A stretch of 64,000 nt of DNA from Orientallactaga sibirica (Eukaryota; Chordata; Mammalia; Rodentia; Dipodidae): positions 4,991,501 through 5,055,500 of the forward strand of contig JAEOAD010002566.1 in assembly GCA_036365145.1 (NCBI GenBank). Reading direction: 5' to 3'. The position numbers and the translations under genes are program-made. Each line of letters opens with the position of its first letter. The stretch's first letter is position 1. A model generated the notes under the pieces. It saw only the letters and a list, made by a program, of their open reading frames with translations, had not been told where the DNA came from and searched no databases. Shown in pieces: positions 54,984 to 64,000 of the stretch.

Positions 54984-55494
54984 CAGCTGCAAGTCCCTGC
55001 CACTGGCTGCCAGGTGCTCAGGGCCACCAGAAGCCAGAACTCCCAGATGTCCTCTGCTTACCAAGGCCAGGGCCGCCCACCGCCCACTGCACATGCACAT
55101 CCTCTGGAAAACCAGATGTCACGTGACCTGCACACAGCAAGGGCAGGAGCTCTGAAGATCCAGGGCAGCAGGGGACCAGGGAGGAAGGGACAGTCACCCC
55201 CTGCGTGGTCCCTGAGAGCGGGTCAAGTTTGAATTGCTCCCACGAGTCATGTCAGATTCCAGACGGTCCTCAGCCAGGTGGTGCAGTGAGCCGGGCCCCT
55301 TAGCATCAGGACCACTGACCGGCGGGCAGCAGCTGGTCTCGGGAGGCAGCAGGCAGCGGTCCCAGGAGCAGTGGACACTGGGCAGGTCAATGGCCACTCA
55401 GGAAGCCTGGGCAGTCCAGGAGCTGAGGAGACAGCCGGCCCGCATTCAGTACTGGCTCAGCCCATACCAGGCCGGGTTGCTCCTTGAGCACTAA
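54984..55494 (+). other. Unidentified GC-rich segment with open frames after a good splice acceptor
   Basis: A strong acceptor (TTCTTTCTTTCTCAG) precedes 54987. The next 250 bases are open to a stop at 55230-55232 (QVPATGCQVLRATRSQNSQM and onward). A second frame opens at 55234 (ATG, 86 codons, ending at 55494; includes EAWAVQELRRQPARIQYWLS). Composition is unlike the surrounding SINEs. I recognise no family. It could be a decayed terminal exon, a retrocopy or chance. The frame change between the two parts argues against an intact gene. Confidence 0.25.
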
Positions 55495-55573
55495 GTTCCC
55501 CAGGTGCCCTGGAGTGGGAGTCAGGGTAAAGGGACACCCCCAGACAGTTATCTCCTTGCAAGAATGTGCTTAG

Positions 55574-56118
55574 TGTAAGGTCCCACTTGGTGCCTGCTGC
55601 TAACTGCAAATATTCTGCTTTTGTAATCATGCTTGCTTTTGCCAAGAACAGTTTTCAGGCCACTTAGCTTGGCTGACTCCATTTTGTTTTCTTTCTTGTT
55701 GCCTGCCTTTTCCCAACCCTGACCCCTCAGTGACTTGCCCCTACCACTGCATGGAAGTTTCTGAAATTGTTACAAAAATACTTACAAAGCTCCGTTGACC
55801 TAACCACATGTGCTTGTAAAACCCCTTAAGTAAGCACCCGCCCTGACAAAAACAGAAACGTTGCTGACACTTGCAAAACTCCAGGGGAGACTTCTGCTTA
55901 TCTGTATTTTCCAGCTGCTTACACCTCTTGTGGTTTTTCCCTTTAATAAACCCTGCTCCCCAGCTCTTGGGGATCACAGTCTTAGCTCTGGGGCAGAGCT
56001 GTGTCCCCGATCGATCTATCGATCGGCTTATTCTCCTGTGGTGCCTATCAATAAATTTCTGCTGTGTACATTTGTGTGGTCCTCTGTCTCCATTAACATG
56101 CAATTCTCAGACCCATCA
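55574..56118 (+). mobile_element. Solo LTR of an endogenous retrovirus, plus strand (ERV1-like)
   Basis: 545 bases beginning TGTAAGGTCCC and ending GACCCATCA, flanked on both sides by the same five bases CTTAG (55569-55573 and 56119-56123), a target-site duplication. Typical content is GGCTGACTCCATTTTG, a CCTTTAATAAACCCTGC signal and a second AATAAA near 56050 followed by a U5-like tail. No gag, pol or env sequence is attached, so this is a recombined solo LTR. Confidence 0.8.
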
Positions 56119-56246
56119 CTTAGAAGAAAACACTGTGTTCTCTTACTTCATTAGTAAATAGCCCATCACTTAAATGCACAGTGAAAGGGTCATTCTTCAG
56201 TGTAGTCAAACATTTAGAGACAGATAACTTCTAAAACTTTAAATGT

Positions 56247-56390
56247 GGCCGGGCATGGTGGCGTACGCCTTTAATCCCAGCACTCGGGAGGCGGAGGTAG
56301 GAGGATCACCATGAGTTCAAGGCCACCCTGAGACTCCGTACTGAATTCCAGGTCAGCCTGGACTAGTGTGAAACACTGCCTCAAGAGAAT
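56247..56390 (+). mobile_element. B1 SINE
   Basis: Complete plus-strand B1 from GGCCGGGCATGGTGGCG to CACTGCCTCAAGAG, next to the CHCHD2 pseudogene. Confidence 0.85.
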
Positions 56391-56417
56391 TTTGCATCTC
56401 TAGCGGACACTCACTGA

Positions 56418-56880
56418 ACATGGGTCATGGTGGCTGCCCAGGACAGCCTGGCCCCTCGGATGAGAGCTGTACCCAGGCCAGCTCCTGCAGCCCAGCCACC
56501 AGCAGCAGCGCCCCCGTCTGCAGTTGTTTCACCTGCTGCTGCACCTCTGCAGCAGGGTCTGCTGGCCCAGATACCGACCACTGCAGCGGGTGCGGCTGTG
56601 GGCTCTTGGTGGGGCACACCCTGGGGCAGCCATCACTGGGGCTTCAGTGGAGGTAGTAATGCTGAGCCTGCAAAGCCTGGTACCACTTAGCAGGAGCCTC
56701 AGGGAGCCAGGCCAGCGGAGCAGCAGCCTTGCTTTCTTGAGATCAAACCGTTCCTGGAGTGTGCCCAGAACCAGAGTGACGCTCAGCTCTGTGACGGTTT
56801 CAGTGAGGTGCTGAAACAGTGCAGAATAAGAAACGGAAAATCTGCTCTGAAGACCACGTTGCTTTAGCATAAAAATGCAT
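56418..56880 (+). pseudogene. CHCHD2: CHCHD2 processed pseudogene
   Basis: Intronless and similar to the mitochondrial twin-CX9C protein CHCHD2. Recognisable segments are RAVPRPAPAAQPPAAAPPSA at about 56460-56520, then LQQGLLAQIPTTAAGAAVGS, VGHTLG in another frame, FSGGSNAEPAKPGTT at about 56642-56690, and a decayed CHCH region ending near GAAACAGTGCAGAATAAG (about 56813-56830). Frameshifts around 56430, 56608 and 56695 and stops in the C-terminal half remove any intact protein. The right limit is uncertain, since sequence after 56890 looks like an L1-type A-rich end. Confidence 0.85.
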
Positions 56881-57184
56881 GACCCGCATTCCCCATTGAT
56901 GAGGGTCCCTTTGGAAGAGGGTGGACAGGGAGGAGGATAAGGGAGCCAACACTATGAATGTAAAATCAGAATAATATAAATAAAAATAAATTATGGGGAA
57001 AAATGTAATTACAGTGAATGTGTCAAACTCTAAGTTAAACTCTGTATTAACAGTCAAAAAAAACTTTAAATGTGAAAAAAAATACTTTGAAAGTCATATT
57101 CTTCAGGACAAAGTATACCGTACACACATATTTATAATCTATTAAATGTAATCATGAGCTGATTTAAAGTAAGCACACGTGAGG

Positions 57185-57385
57185 GAGCTGGAGAAGGCTT
57201 AGCAGTTAAGGCACTTGCTGGCAGAGCCAAAGGACCCAGACTCGATTCCCCAGTACCCACATAAGCCAGATGCACGAGCTGGCGCATGCGTCTGGAGTTC
57301 ATTTCCTTTGGCTAGAGGCCCTGGTACACCCATTTTCTCTCTATCTGCCTCTTTATTTCTCTCTCTCTCTAATAAATAACATAGA
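57185..57385 (+). mobile_element. DIP-like SINE
   Basis: Plus-strand copy from GAGCTGGAGAAGGCTTAGC to its AATAAATAAC tail. Confidence 0.75.
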
Positions 57386-58100
57386 AAATGAGCCCACTGG
57401 TCTCATGGCAGCTATGGATGTCACAATGGAATTGTGAGGTCCCTGAAAGCTCTATGACATAGCTATGATATCTACTCCCCCCAGGGCTCTTAGGGCCAGT
57501 GTGAGACTTGGTGAATCACCGGGCAGTCACACATAGCCGTTGGTGCTAGATTTCCGAGAATATTTGACTATGGACAACTTTTTCAGTTTTGGAGGTATGT
57601 TCACACTGTCTTTGGGTGTCTTCCCTTCAAGTAGACTAGACTGCATTTTTCCAAATACTTTGTTTAAATATTTCTTCTGGATCACATAGTGATAGTTCCA
57701 TTTTATACTGTGATTTTATTCCTTTATCATTGTAACTTTATTCACTATGTTACATGTACATTATTTCTATCACTGAACTAAAAACATTCACTTGATGAAT
57801 AAGAATGTAAAGATTTGCTCTTGATTTATACTGATGTGTGATATGTACATAGTTTCAATCACCAGTAAGAGCTGTTTTCAGATAATTGTGAACATCTGCA
57901 TGTCTGTATTTGAAGCTTAAAAAGAGTTGTTAAGTGCTAATCCTGTTGTCACATGCTCTGTGGCTTAGTTCTTCTGACCAGTCTGACCTCTGCCAAAAAT
58001 TTGATCCCTAGCCTTTCTTGTCATTTGGCCATGAGCTAAATGTAGATGCCTTATATTTGTGAGGAATTAATACAAGTAAGATAGTGTGTTGTCACAGGTA
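57386..58100. other. AT-rich unassigned sequence
   Basis: No long frame and no SINE. It reads like old 3'-UTR or intergenic DNA. Nothing can be named. Confidence 0.4.
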
Positions 58101-58205
58101 CCAGAGGAGTTGCAAAGGGAAAATTGGGGGGAGGGGGGAACTACCAGGGGTTATTGTGTATAATCATGGAAGTGTCAGTAAAAACATAAATTAAAAAAAA
58201 AAAAT
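58100..58205 (+). mobile_element. LINE-1 3' end
   Basis: GGGGGGAGGGGGGAACTACC, TGTATAATCATGGAAGTGTC and an A-rich end, as at 41433. Confidence 0.6.
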
Positions 58206-58319
58206 AAAGAAAATGAACTGGCTTGTGCAGGCCACCTGCCTGAAAAATTATGCCACAATAGTCGAACATTTTTGGTTACCTCCAGTGATTCTGGTTCTTC
58301 ACAAACAGCCCATCACCGG

Positions 58320-59325
58320 GCTGGACGGATGGCTTAGCCATTAAGGCATTTGCCTGCAAAGCCAAAGGACCCAGGTTCAACTCCCCAGGAGCCATGTAAG
58401 CTGCACGAGGGGGCGCATACTTCTGGAGTTTGTTTGCAGTGATTGGAGGTCCTCAATGCCCATTCTCTATCTGCCTCTTTCTCTCTCAAATAAATAAATT
58501 AAAATAAGTAAAATAACCGGGTGTGGTGGCGCACGCCTTTAATCCCAGCCCTTGGGAGGCAGAGGTAGGAGGAGTGCTGTGAGTTCGAGGCCACCCTGAG
58601 ACTACATAGTGAATTCCAGGTCAGCCTGGGCCAGAGTGAGACCTGACCTTGAAAAAAAAGACCACTGGTCTGCCCTTCCCTTAGTAGTGGACAGTGAATG
58701 TTCATGTGCCAACACTAATATCATCTTTGAAGTTTTCACCTGGTTCTGTCCACTCGGAGTCTGGTACAGTTTAAGTAGCTGCTTTCAACCCAAGCAGACC
58801 TATGTCATAAAAGAACAATGGCTTAGGAATTTGGAATTCAGGGCCTTAGTGTTTCTCTGGGTCATGCTAAGCTGTGAAGAATATAGTGGGACATTTTGCC
58901 AATAAATAATTTCCCCTGTCCCTTTCTGCCACCTATCTTACACTTATTAAGTTACTTAAAAGCACCTCAGATGTAGGATGTGATTCAGCATGCCTTTAAT
59001 TCCAGCACTCTGGAGACAGAGGCAAGAGCAATGAGTTTGAGGCCACCCTGTGAGACTACATAGTGAATTCCAGTTCAGCCTGGGCTACAGTGAGACCCTA
59101 CCACAAAAGAAAAGAAAAGAAAACAACCAAAAAAAAATCACCACAGACAAGCCGGGAGTGGTGGTGCACGCCTTTAATCCCAGCACTCGGGAGGCAGAGG
59201 TAGGAGGATCGCTGTGAGTTCGAGGCCAGCCTGAGACTACATAGTTAATTCCAGGTCAGCCTGAGCTAAAGTGAGACCCTACCTCGAAAAACCAAAAAAA
59301 AAAAAAAAAAAAAAAAAAAATCACC
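58320..59325 (+). mobile_element. Plus-strand SINEs with a unique spacer
   Basis: DIP-like at 58320-58515; B1 at 58517-58660, 58970-59110 and 59150-59320. 58661-58969 shows no recognised feature. Confidence 0.75.
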
Positions 59326-59960
59326 ACAGACATGTGTTCTTCCTTACTGACTACACGTTCCCCTGTTGGACTAAAAGAGACTTGGAGAAGGATTCCAAGG
59401 CTTGATATATTCCCAGATGTAGAGTAAAAATGGGAACCCAGACATGTGGCCCTTTGACCTGTGCTTACAACTCAGTTATGGGATCAGTAGAAGTTCCAAT
59501 ATCTGCGTCAGCGTCTGGAATTCTGGCAGCTTACATAACTCTTAACATTGTCCCCTTCACAAGGTACAGTCCATGGTCTCAGGCCAGGGCAGGAATTGCT
59601 GAATGCTCTATAGTCTTCCTGTGGAAAGCACGTAGAAAGCCCCAGAACTTTCCGTTAGTTCACAGTTACGGAGCCTTGAGGCACACCCACTCTTTGAGTG
59701 CTCAATCATCCTCACACGTCCCCTAAAGCCTGTGAAAAATGCAGATTATTGGGTCATGTTTGATGTCAGTATGAGTGTCACCCTAAAGTGCTGGCAGTGG
59801 AGAAAGTGACACAGAAGGACTCACAGTAGCACAAAGTATGATGGCTGTGACACCTCTCCTGTATAGCTGGGTTAAACCCTCAGTAGTCAACACCCTATGA
59901 ATGTGGAGGGCGGGTCTGAACTGAGACCACCTCACCCAATGAAGAAAAATAAATAAATGT
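59325..59960. other. Unassigned single-copy-looking sequence
   Basis: It contains a 98-codon open frame (59430-59726, +) beginning MGTQTCGPLTC. I see no family motif, splice site or poly(A) signal that would make it a gene. Confidence 0.35.
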
Positions 59961-59964
59961 CATC

Positions 59965-61335
59965 ATAAGCTGGGCGTGGTGGTGCACGCCTTTAATGCCA
60001 ACATTCAGGAGGCTGAAGTAGGAGGATCACCATGAGTTCCAGGCCACCCTCAGACTATATAGTGAATTCCAGATCAGCAGGAGCTAGAGTGAGACTCTAC
60101 CTCAAAAAACAAACAAAAAACAACCCCAAAACCCAACAAACAAACAAACAAACAAACAAACAAACAAAACAAAAAGGGCGGGAGGGATGGTTTAGCGGTT
60201 AAGGTGCTTGCTTACAAAGCCAAAGGACCCAGGTTCAATTCCCTATGACCCAAGTAAGCCAGATGCACAAGGTGGCGCATGCATCTGGAGTTCATTTGCA
60301 GCAACTGGAGGCTCTTATGCCCCCATTTTTTATCTCTCTCTCTCCCTCTCTCACTGTCTCTCTGCCTCTTTCTCTCTGCCGAATAAGTAAAAATAAAATA
60401 TATTTAAAAAAACAAAGGGGCTGGAGAGATAGCTTAGCGGTTAAGGTGCCTGCCTGCTAAACCTAAGAATGCTGATTCCAATCTCCACGTCCCACATTTA
60501 GCCAGATACAAAGTGATAGAAGGGCACAATGCTACACTTGTTCACAAGGGGGCACAGGCATCCGGAGTTCATTCACGGGCTGAGAGGCTGCTGGCACACC
60601 TGCTCTCTACTATCTGTCCCTCTCTCTCTCTCAAAAAAAAAAAAAAAAAAAAAAAAAGTCATAATAAACCAAGACCAGAAGGAGATATAAGTGATTTCTA
60701 GTTGTCCAAAAATGAAGCATCTGGGCTGGAGAGATGGCTTAGCGGTTAAGGTGCTTGCCTGCAAAGCTAAAGGATACTGGTTCAGTTCTCCAGGACCCAT
60801 ACAATCCAGATGCACAAGGGGCACATGCGTCTGGAGTTAGTTTGCTGTGGCCGGAGGCCTTGGCATGCCCATTCTCTCTCTCTCTCTGCCTCTTTCAAAT
60901 AAATGAATAAATAAATATGAAAAACAAAAAATTGAAAAAAAAACTAGCATCTTCACGCTGAAATTATTTGTTATTCTATAACTAAGAAAAAATAGAGAAA
61001 TATTAGAATTTGCACCTGACATATGCAGGTTCCTAGTAAGTTTATGTCACCAAGAAAAAAAGGACATACTGAGTGATGAATATAAAATATACATATTTGG
61101 GGCAGGAGAGATGGCTTAGCGGTTAAGGTGCCTGCCTGCTAAGCCTAATAACGCCCATTGTATACTCCAGGGCCCACATTTAGCCAGGCGCAAAGTGATG
61201 CAAGGGCAGAATTCCACACACAAGGGGGCGCACGTTTCTGGAGTTTGTTCACACTAGCTGAGAGGCTACTGGTGCGCCCATTCTCTATCTCTCTCTCTCT
61301 CTCTGACTTTCTCAAAAAAAAAAATACATATTTGG
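59965..61335 (+). mobile_element. Plus-strand SINE block
   Basis: B1 at 59965-60110; DIP-like at 60176-60412, 60418-60640 (long variant), 60723-60940 and 61100-61330 (long variant). 60941-61095 is unassigned. Confidence 0.75.
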
Positions 61336-61656
61336 CTATGTGGAAGTTGAAATACGATTGACAGATGTCAAGCAGTATCCTTTTGCTGTGTTTCAGGATG
61401 GTCTGAAGAAGCAATAGAACACTCTCATTTAATCCCAACACTTTGGAAAGGGTTTATCCAAGCAGAGAGAGCTTGGCTCCCACTGCCTCCACTTCTTTTG
61501 TTCTTTGTTTTCCTGTCAAGGAGCCCAAGCGTGGTTGTTCATCTTCTACACGCATGATGTTTAGCCTAAACCCCTGCACATTTGTTCTCATGAAGCAAAG
61601 AGCCCTGGGTAGCTAATAATCATACCGTTAGCTGACGCTTTCTTGTGTCCTTCTAG

Positions 61657-61721
61657 GAGGTTGTGAGGAAGCGGACACCAGCTCCTCCGACCTTCCGGAT
61701 ATGAATATGGACCTCGAGGAG
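61657..61721 (+). CDS. Candidate exon A of an unidentified gene
   Basis: 65 bases between an acceptor (TGTGTCCTTCTAG) and a donor (GAGGAG|GTAATG). In one frame it reads GCEEADTSSSDLPDMNMDLE and one more Glu, an acidic stretch. It needs one base from an earlier exon and ends in phase 0. See the two entries below. Conservation is unknown. Confidence 0.25.
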
Positions 61722-61822
61722 GTAATGTAGCCTTTACTTTTTCTAAGATAGAAAGGTAGCGTTCGCGATTCCTTCAGCCTTTTTGTGGATGCCACGTATG
61801 AACAATAAATTGATTATGTAAG

Positions 61823-61990
61823 GCCAGGCATGGTGGCACATACCTTTAATCCCAGCACTGGGGAGGCAGTGGTAATAGGATGTCTGTGAGTTCAAGGCCA
61901 CCCTGGAACTAAAGAGTAAAGCCATCCTGAGCTTATATAGTGAATTGCAGGTCAGCCTGGGCTGGAGGGAAACCCTGCCTGGAAAAACAA
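61823..61990 (+). mobile_element. B1 SINE
   Basis: Plus-strand B1 with a short internal duplication (two AGAGTAAA/GCCATCCTGAG-type right arms). Confidence 0.75.
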
Positions 61991-62074
61991 ATAAACAAAA
62001 AAGTGGACAATTCTATCATCTATGAAAAGGATGTGTATTATCTCTAAGTGACCTCTCCCATTCCCTCTGGGGGA

Positions 62075-62410
62075 TGTTATGGTTTGGATTGAACTTAAGG
62101 GTGTCACCCAGAGGCTCTTGTGCTGGATGCTTCATATGTCCAATATTCTGTCATGGAGGTGGTGACACCTTTAAGTCACAAGGTAGCTACAGTGTAGATA
62201 ACTGGGAGGGACATCCTAAGCACTTTAGAATGGAGTAATGAGGGCTCACAAGAGCAGATTGTTACCAAGTTTCTCTGCCACGTTGCTGTGGATCTTAGGA
62301 ACTCTAAATGCAGCCCCAGCAAACAGAGAGCTTTGAATCAGCACATGTACAATAAATACTTTTCTTCATAAAGCGCCCAGCCTCACATGAGTGCCACACA
62401 TAACAGACTA
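62075..62410 (+). mobile_element. Possible MaLR-type LTR
   Basis: It starts TGTTATGGTTTGGATTGAAC, contains CACCTTTAAG and GAGGGCTCACAAGAG, and has a late AATAAATAC (about 62350). This pattern resembles MaLR LTRs. Ends are not precise and no target-site duplication was found. Confidence 0.4.
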
Positions 62411-62526
62411 ACTCGTGACATGACCACTCACTCCCATTACTCCATGCCTCTGGAGAGCTAAAGACCTGGGTAAAGAGAACTTAGCAGGATGTGGCCTCAA
62501 AATGTTTCTCCCCCTTTACATTACAG

Positions 62527-62551
62527 ATGTCATCTCCGAAAAAGAACTTGG
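62527..62551 (+). CDS. Candidate micro-exon B of an unidentified gene
   Basis: 25 bases between TTTACATTACAG and G|GTATGT. In phase with candidate exon A it reads MSSPKKNL plus one base. It is very short, so chance is a serious alternative. Confidence 0.2.
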
Positions 62552-62869
62552 GTATGTATTCTGGACTCACTTATTGAAGACACATTTTAGATAAGCATTG
62601 TAGAAATACTGGCTTTTCTGGTGTAGTACTGTGATCTGAGTCATGTGCTGGGAAGTGGAGCACAGTCCCTAAATTCAGCTCTGATTTTTATTTAGTTGGG
62701 ATTTGGGGCATTAATCTCTACCTATATGTGCATGTTTTCCTTAGAAAGATAGTCCCTTAAATCCAATCCAATTGAAAAAAATCACAGTATATCCTGTACC
62801 TGCATTAACTGGTTCCACCCCATGACTGACACGTTTGGTGGATTTATTTTCTTGTAAACCACCCCACAG

Positions 62870-62913
62870 ATGAATTCAACAATGGCACAAAGGAAATTAA
62901 CCAAGCTCTCTAG
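62870..62913 (+). CDS. Candidate exon C with stop codon
   Basis: After the acceptor AAACCACCCCACAG. In phase with exon B it reads D, EFNNGTKEINQAL and stop TAG at 62911-62913. The joined peptide has the loose look of the acidic start of SYCP3/XLR-type (Cor1) proteins, but that is only an impression. An early stop would make this a fragment or pseudogene. Confidence 0.2.
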
Positions 62914-62919
62914 CAATGG

Positions 62920-63357
62920 GCTGCAACAACCACAAAGTGTACCCAAACATGTGCTGGGCTAAACGCAATGCTCCTAAGTTCCAAACTCTACTTGTCACCT
63001 CGTGATGGGATGAGCAGTCCCTGTGTGAGAGTTCCAGCCCCACAGAGTTGGGGAAATATTTAAGTTGGTAGGTGCCAGCCTTGTGTGCAGGAGGCTCTTC
63101 GTTCAATCCTCAGGACTGGAAAATAAAGTCCAATCTCTCCCTGCATACCTGCCACCCTCCAGTGCACAGAGATGCTAAACACTATCATGATTGCTCCGAG
63201 ATTCAGACATTCACTTGTTTGGATAATAGAAAAAAACCTGGTCAGGTCCGTTCATGGGTTCTGAAAATCGGAGCCACTCCACAGGAAAATGTTGTGGTGG
63301 TGTGTCAGTTAGGTTCCTCCTAAGCAGGCCTCATTCCTGGTAAGTGGTGAAATGTTT

Positions 63358-63358
<1 letters not shown>
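62920..63358. other. Unassigned sequence
   Basis: No SINE, long frame or RNA gene is recognised. An 83-codon frame (63072-63323) lacks support. Confidence 0.4.

Positions 63359-63403
<45 letters not shown>
63359..63403 (+). repeat. (TA)n microsatellite
   Basis: About 22 TA units followed by a T-run that is the tail of the reverse B1 at 63424-63570. Confidence 0.95.
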
Positions 63404-63420
<17 letters not shown>

Positions 63421-63423
63421 TTT

Positions 63424-63570
63424 GGTTTTTTTGAGGTAGGGTCTCACTCCGGCACAGGCTGACCTGTAATTCACTGTGTAGTCTCAGGGTGGCCTCGAAC
63501 TCATGGCGATCCTCCTACCTCTGCCTCCTGAGTGCTGGGATTAAAGGCGTGTGCCTCCACGCCCGGCATG
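63424..63570 (-). mobile_element. B1 SINE
   Basis: Reverse copy from TTTTTTTGAGGTAGGGTC to CTCCACGCCCGGC. Confidence 0.85.
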
Positions 63571-63574
63571 TTTT

Positions 63575-64000
63575 ATCATGTTAGAGAGTACATTATCATG
63601 AATCTAAAGAGCAATACAATTTAGGCAACATTCAAAAGAATGGAGTGATGACTTTTTATTGCTAATGCTTGGGCTACAGATAGGAATTTGCAGAGTAGGA
63701 AGTCAACTTTGACAGGGAAGGGATGAGCAGGGAAGGTGCACACTCAGTGCTAGTGTAGCCACAGCTCTTCTCGGTCAGCCTTAGCCCAGGCTGTGCACAG
63801 GGGCAGAGGTCAGAGGGCCACTGAGAAAGTGGTGGTCACAGTTCACTCAGTCTCCAGAGAACTTTCCCTTTAGTTCCCATTGACGCCTTATCCAGTGTTG
63901 GACACTGCAGCGGAAATGTCTCTGTTGAACAACCATCATGGTACAGTCCGTTTCCAGCTGTTAATTCTGTTAATTCCGAGTCGCGGGAGGAGGCGCCAGC
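63575..64000. other. Right edge, unassigned; possible minus-strand 3' end
   Basis: On the minus strand an open frame runs from an AG at about 63960 to TGA at 63848-63850 (reading QQRHFRCSVQHWIRRQWELK and onward), with AATAAA at 63660-63655. This could be the last exon of a minus-strand gene outside the window, but the acceptor has no polypyrimidine tract and I recognise no family. Confidence 0.2.

Noticed and set aside
59430..59726. 98-codon frame considered as a fragment of a chemosensory receptor
   Set aside because: No transmembrane pattern or family motif holds over the length.

Overview
The window is nuclear DNA of a rodent. It contains spliced genes with GT-AG introns, a CpG-rich promoter, AATAAA signals, LINE-1 3' ends, LTRs and, by eye, about sixty copies each of two SINE families. 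One family is B1 (7SL-derived). The other is a B2-superfamily element with a tRNA-like head (A box like TGGCTTAGCGG, B box like GGTTCGATTCC) and a long TCTC/AAATAAA tail. I associate this second type with jerboas (Dipodidae, DIP-type SINE). A dipodid such as Jaculus is therefore the likely source, by inference; the SINEs could not be searched. Below I call it the DIP-like SINE.

Two protein-coding genes are clear, convergent and only about 0.45 kb apart at their 3' ends. CCDC61 (centriole/basal-body protein of the SAS6/XRCC4-like superfamily) runs on the + strand. Its CpG-rich promoter and non-coding exon lie at the left edge, followed by a 12.9 kb SINE-filled intron and 13 coding exons (13277-39348). 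These join in frame to 514 codons plus a stop. PGLYRP1 (secreted peptidoglycan recognition protein) runs on the - strand (45204 to 40036) with three coding exons encoding 187 aa. This matches the CCDC61-PGLYRP1 neighbourhood of human 19q13.3 and mouse chromosome 7.

From 45.3 kb to the right edge there is mostly repeat DNA: LINE-1 3' fragments, many SINEs, two solo LTRs (about 51.5-52.08 kb and 55574-56118), a CHCHD2 processed pseudogene (about 56.4-56.9 kb), an unidentified open segment (54984-55494) and a weak set of three phase-compatible candidate exons (61657-62913).

The most unusual structure is in CCDC61 intron 5. About 26.5-32.3 kb is a second copy of 21.6-26.5 kb that is interleaved, a few tens of bases at a time, with fragments appearing in the same order as sequence from 32.4 to about 39 kb. 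It carries broken copies of CCDC61 exons 5 and 6. This looks like two loci merged into one consensus (assembly or gap-fill artefact), although a real complex rearrangement is not excluded. A second oddity is a 52-bp minisatellite built from the head of an ID-type tRNA SINE, present at 8.4, 12.1, 25.5 and (as mosaic copy) 31.3 kb. I found no convincing new multi-gene biological system.
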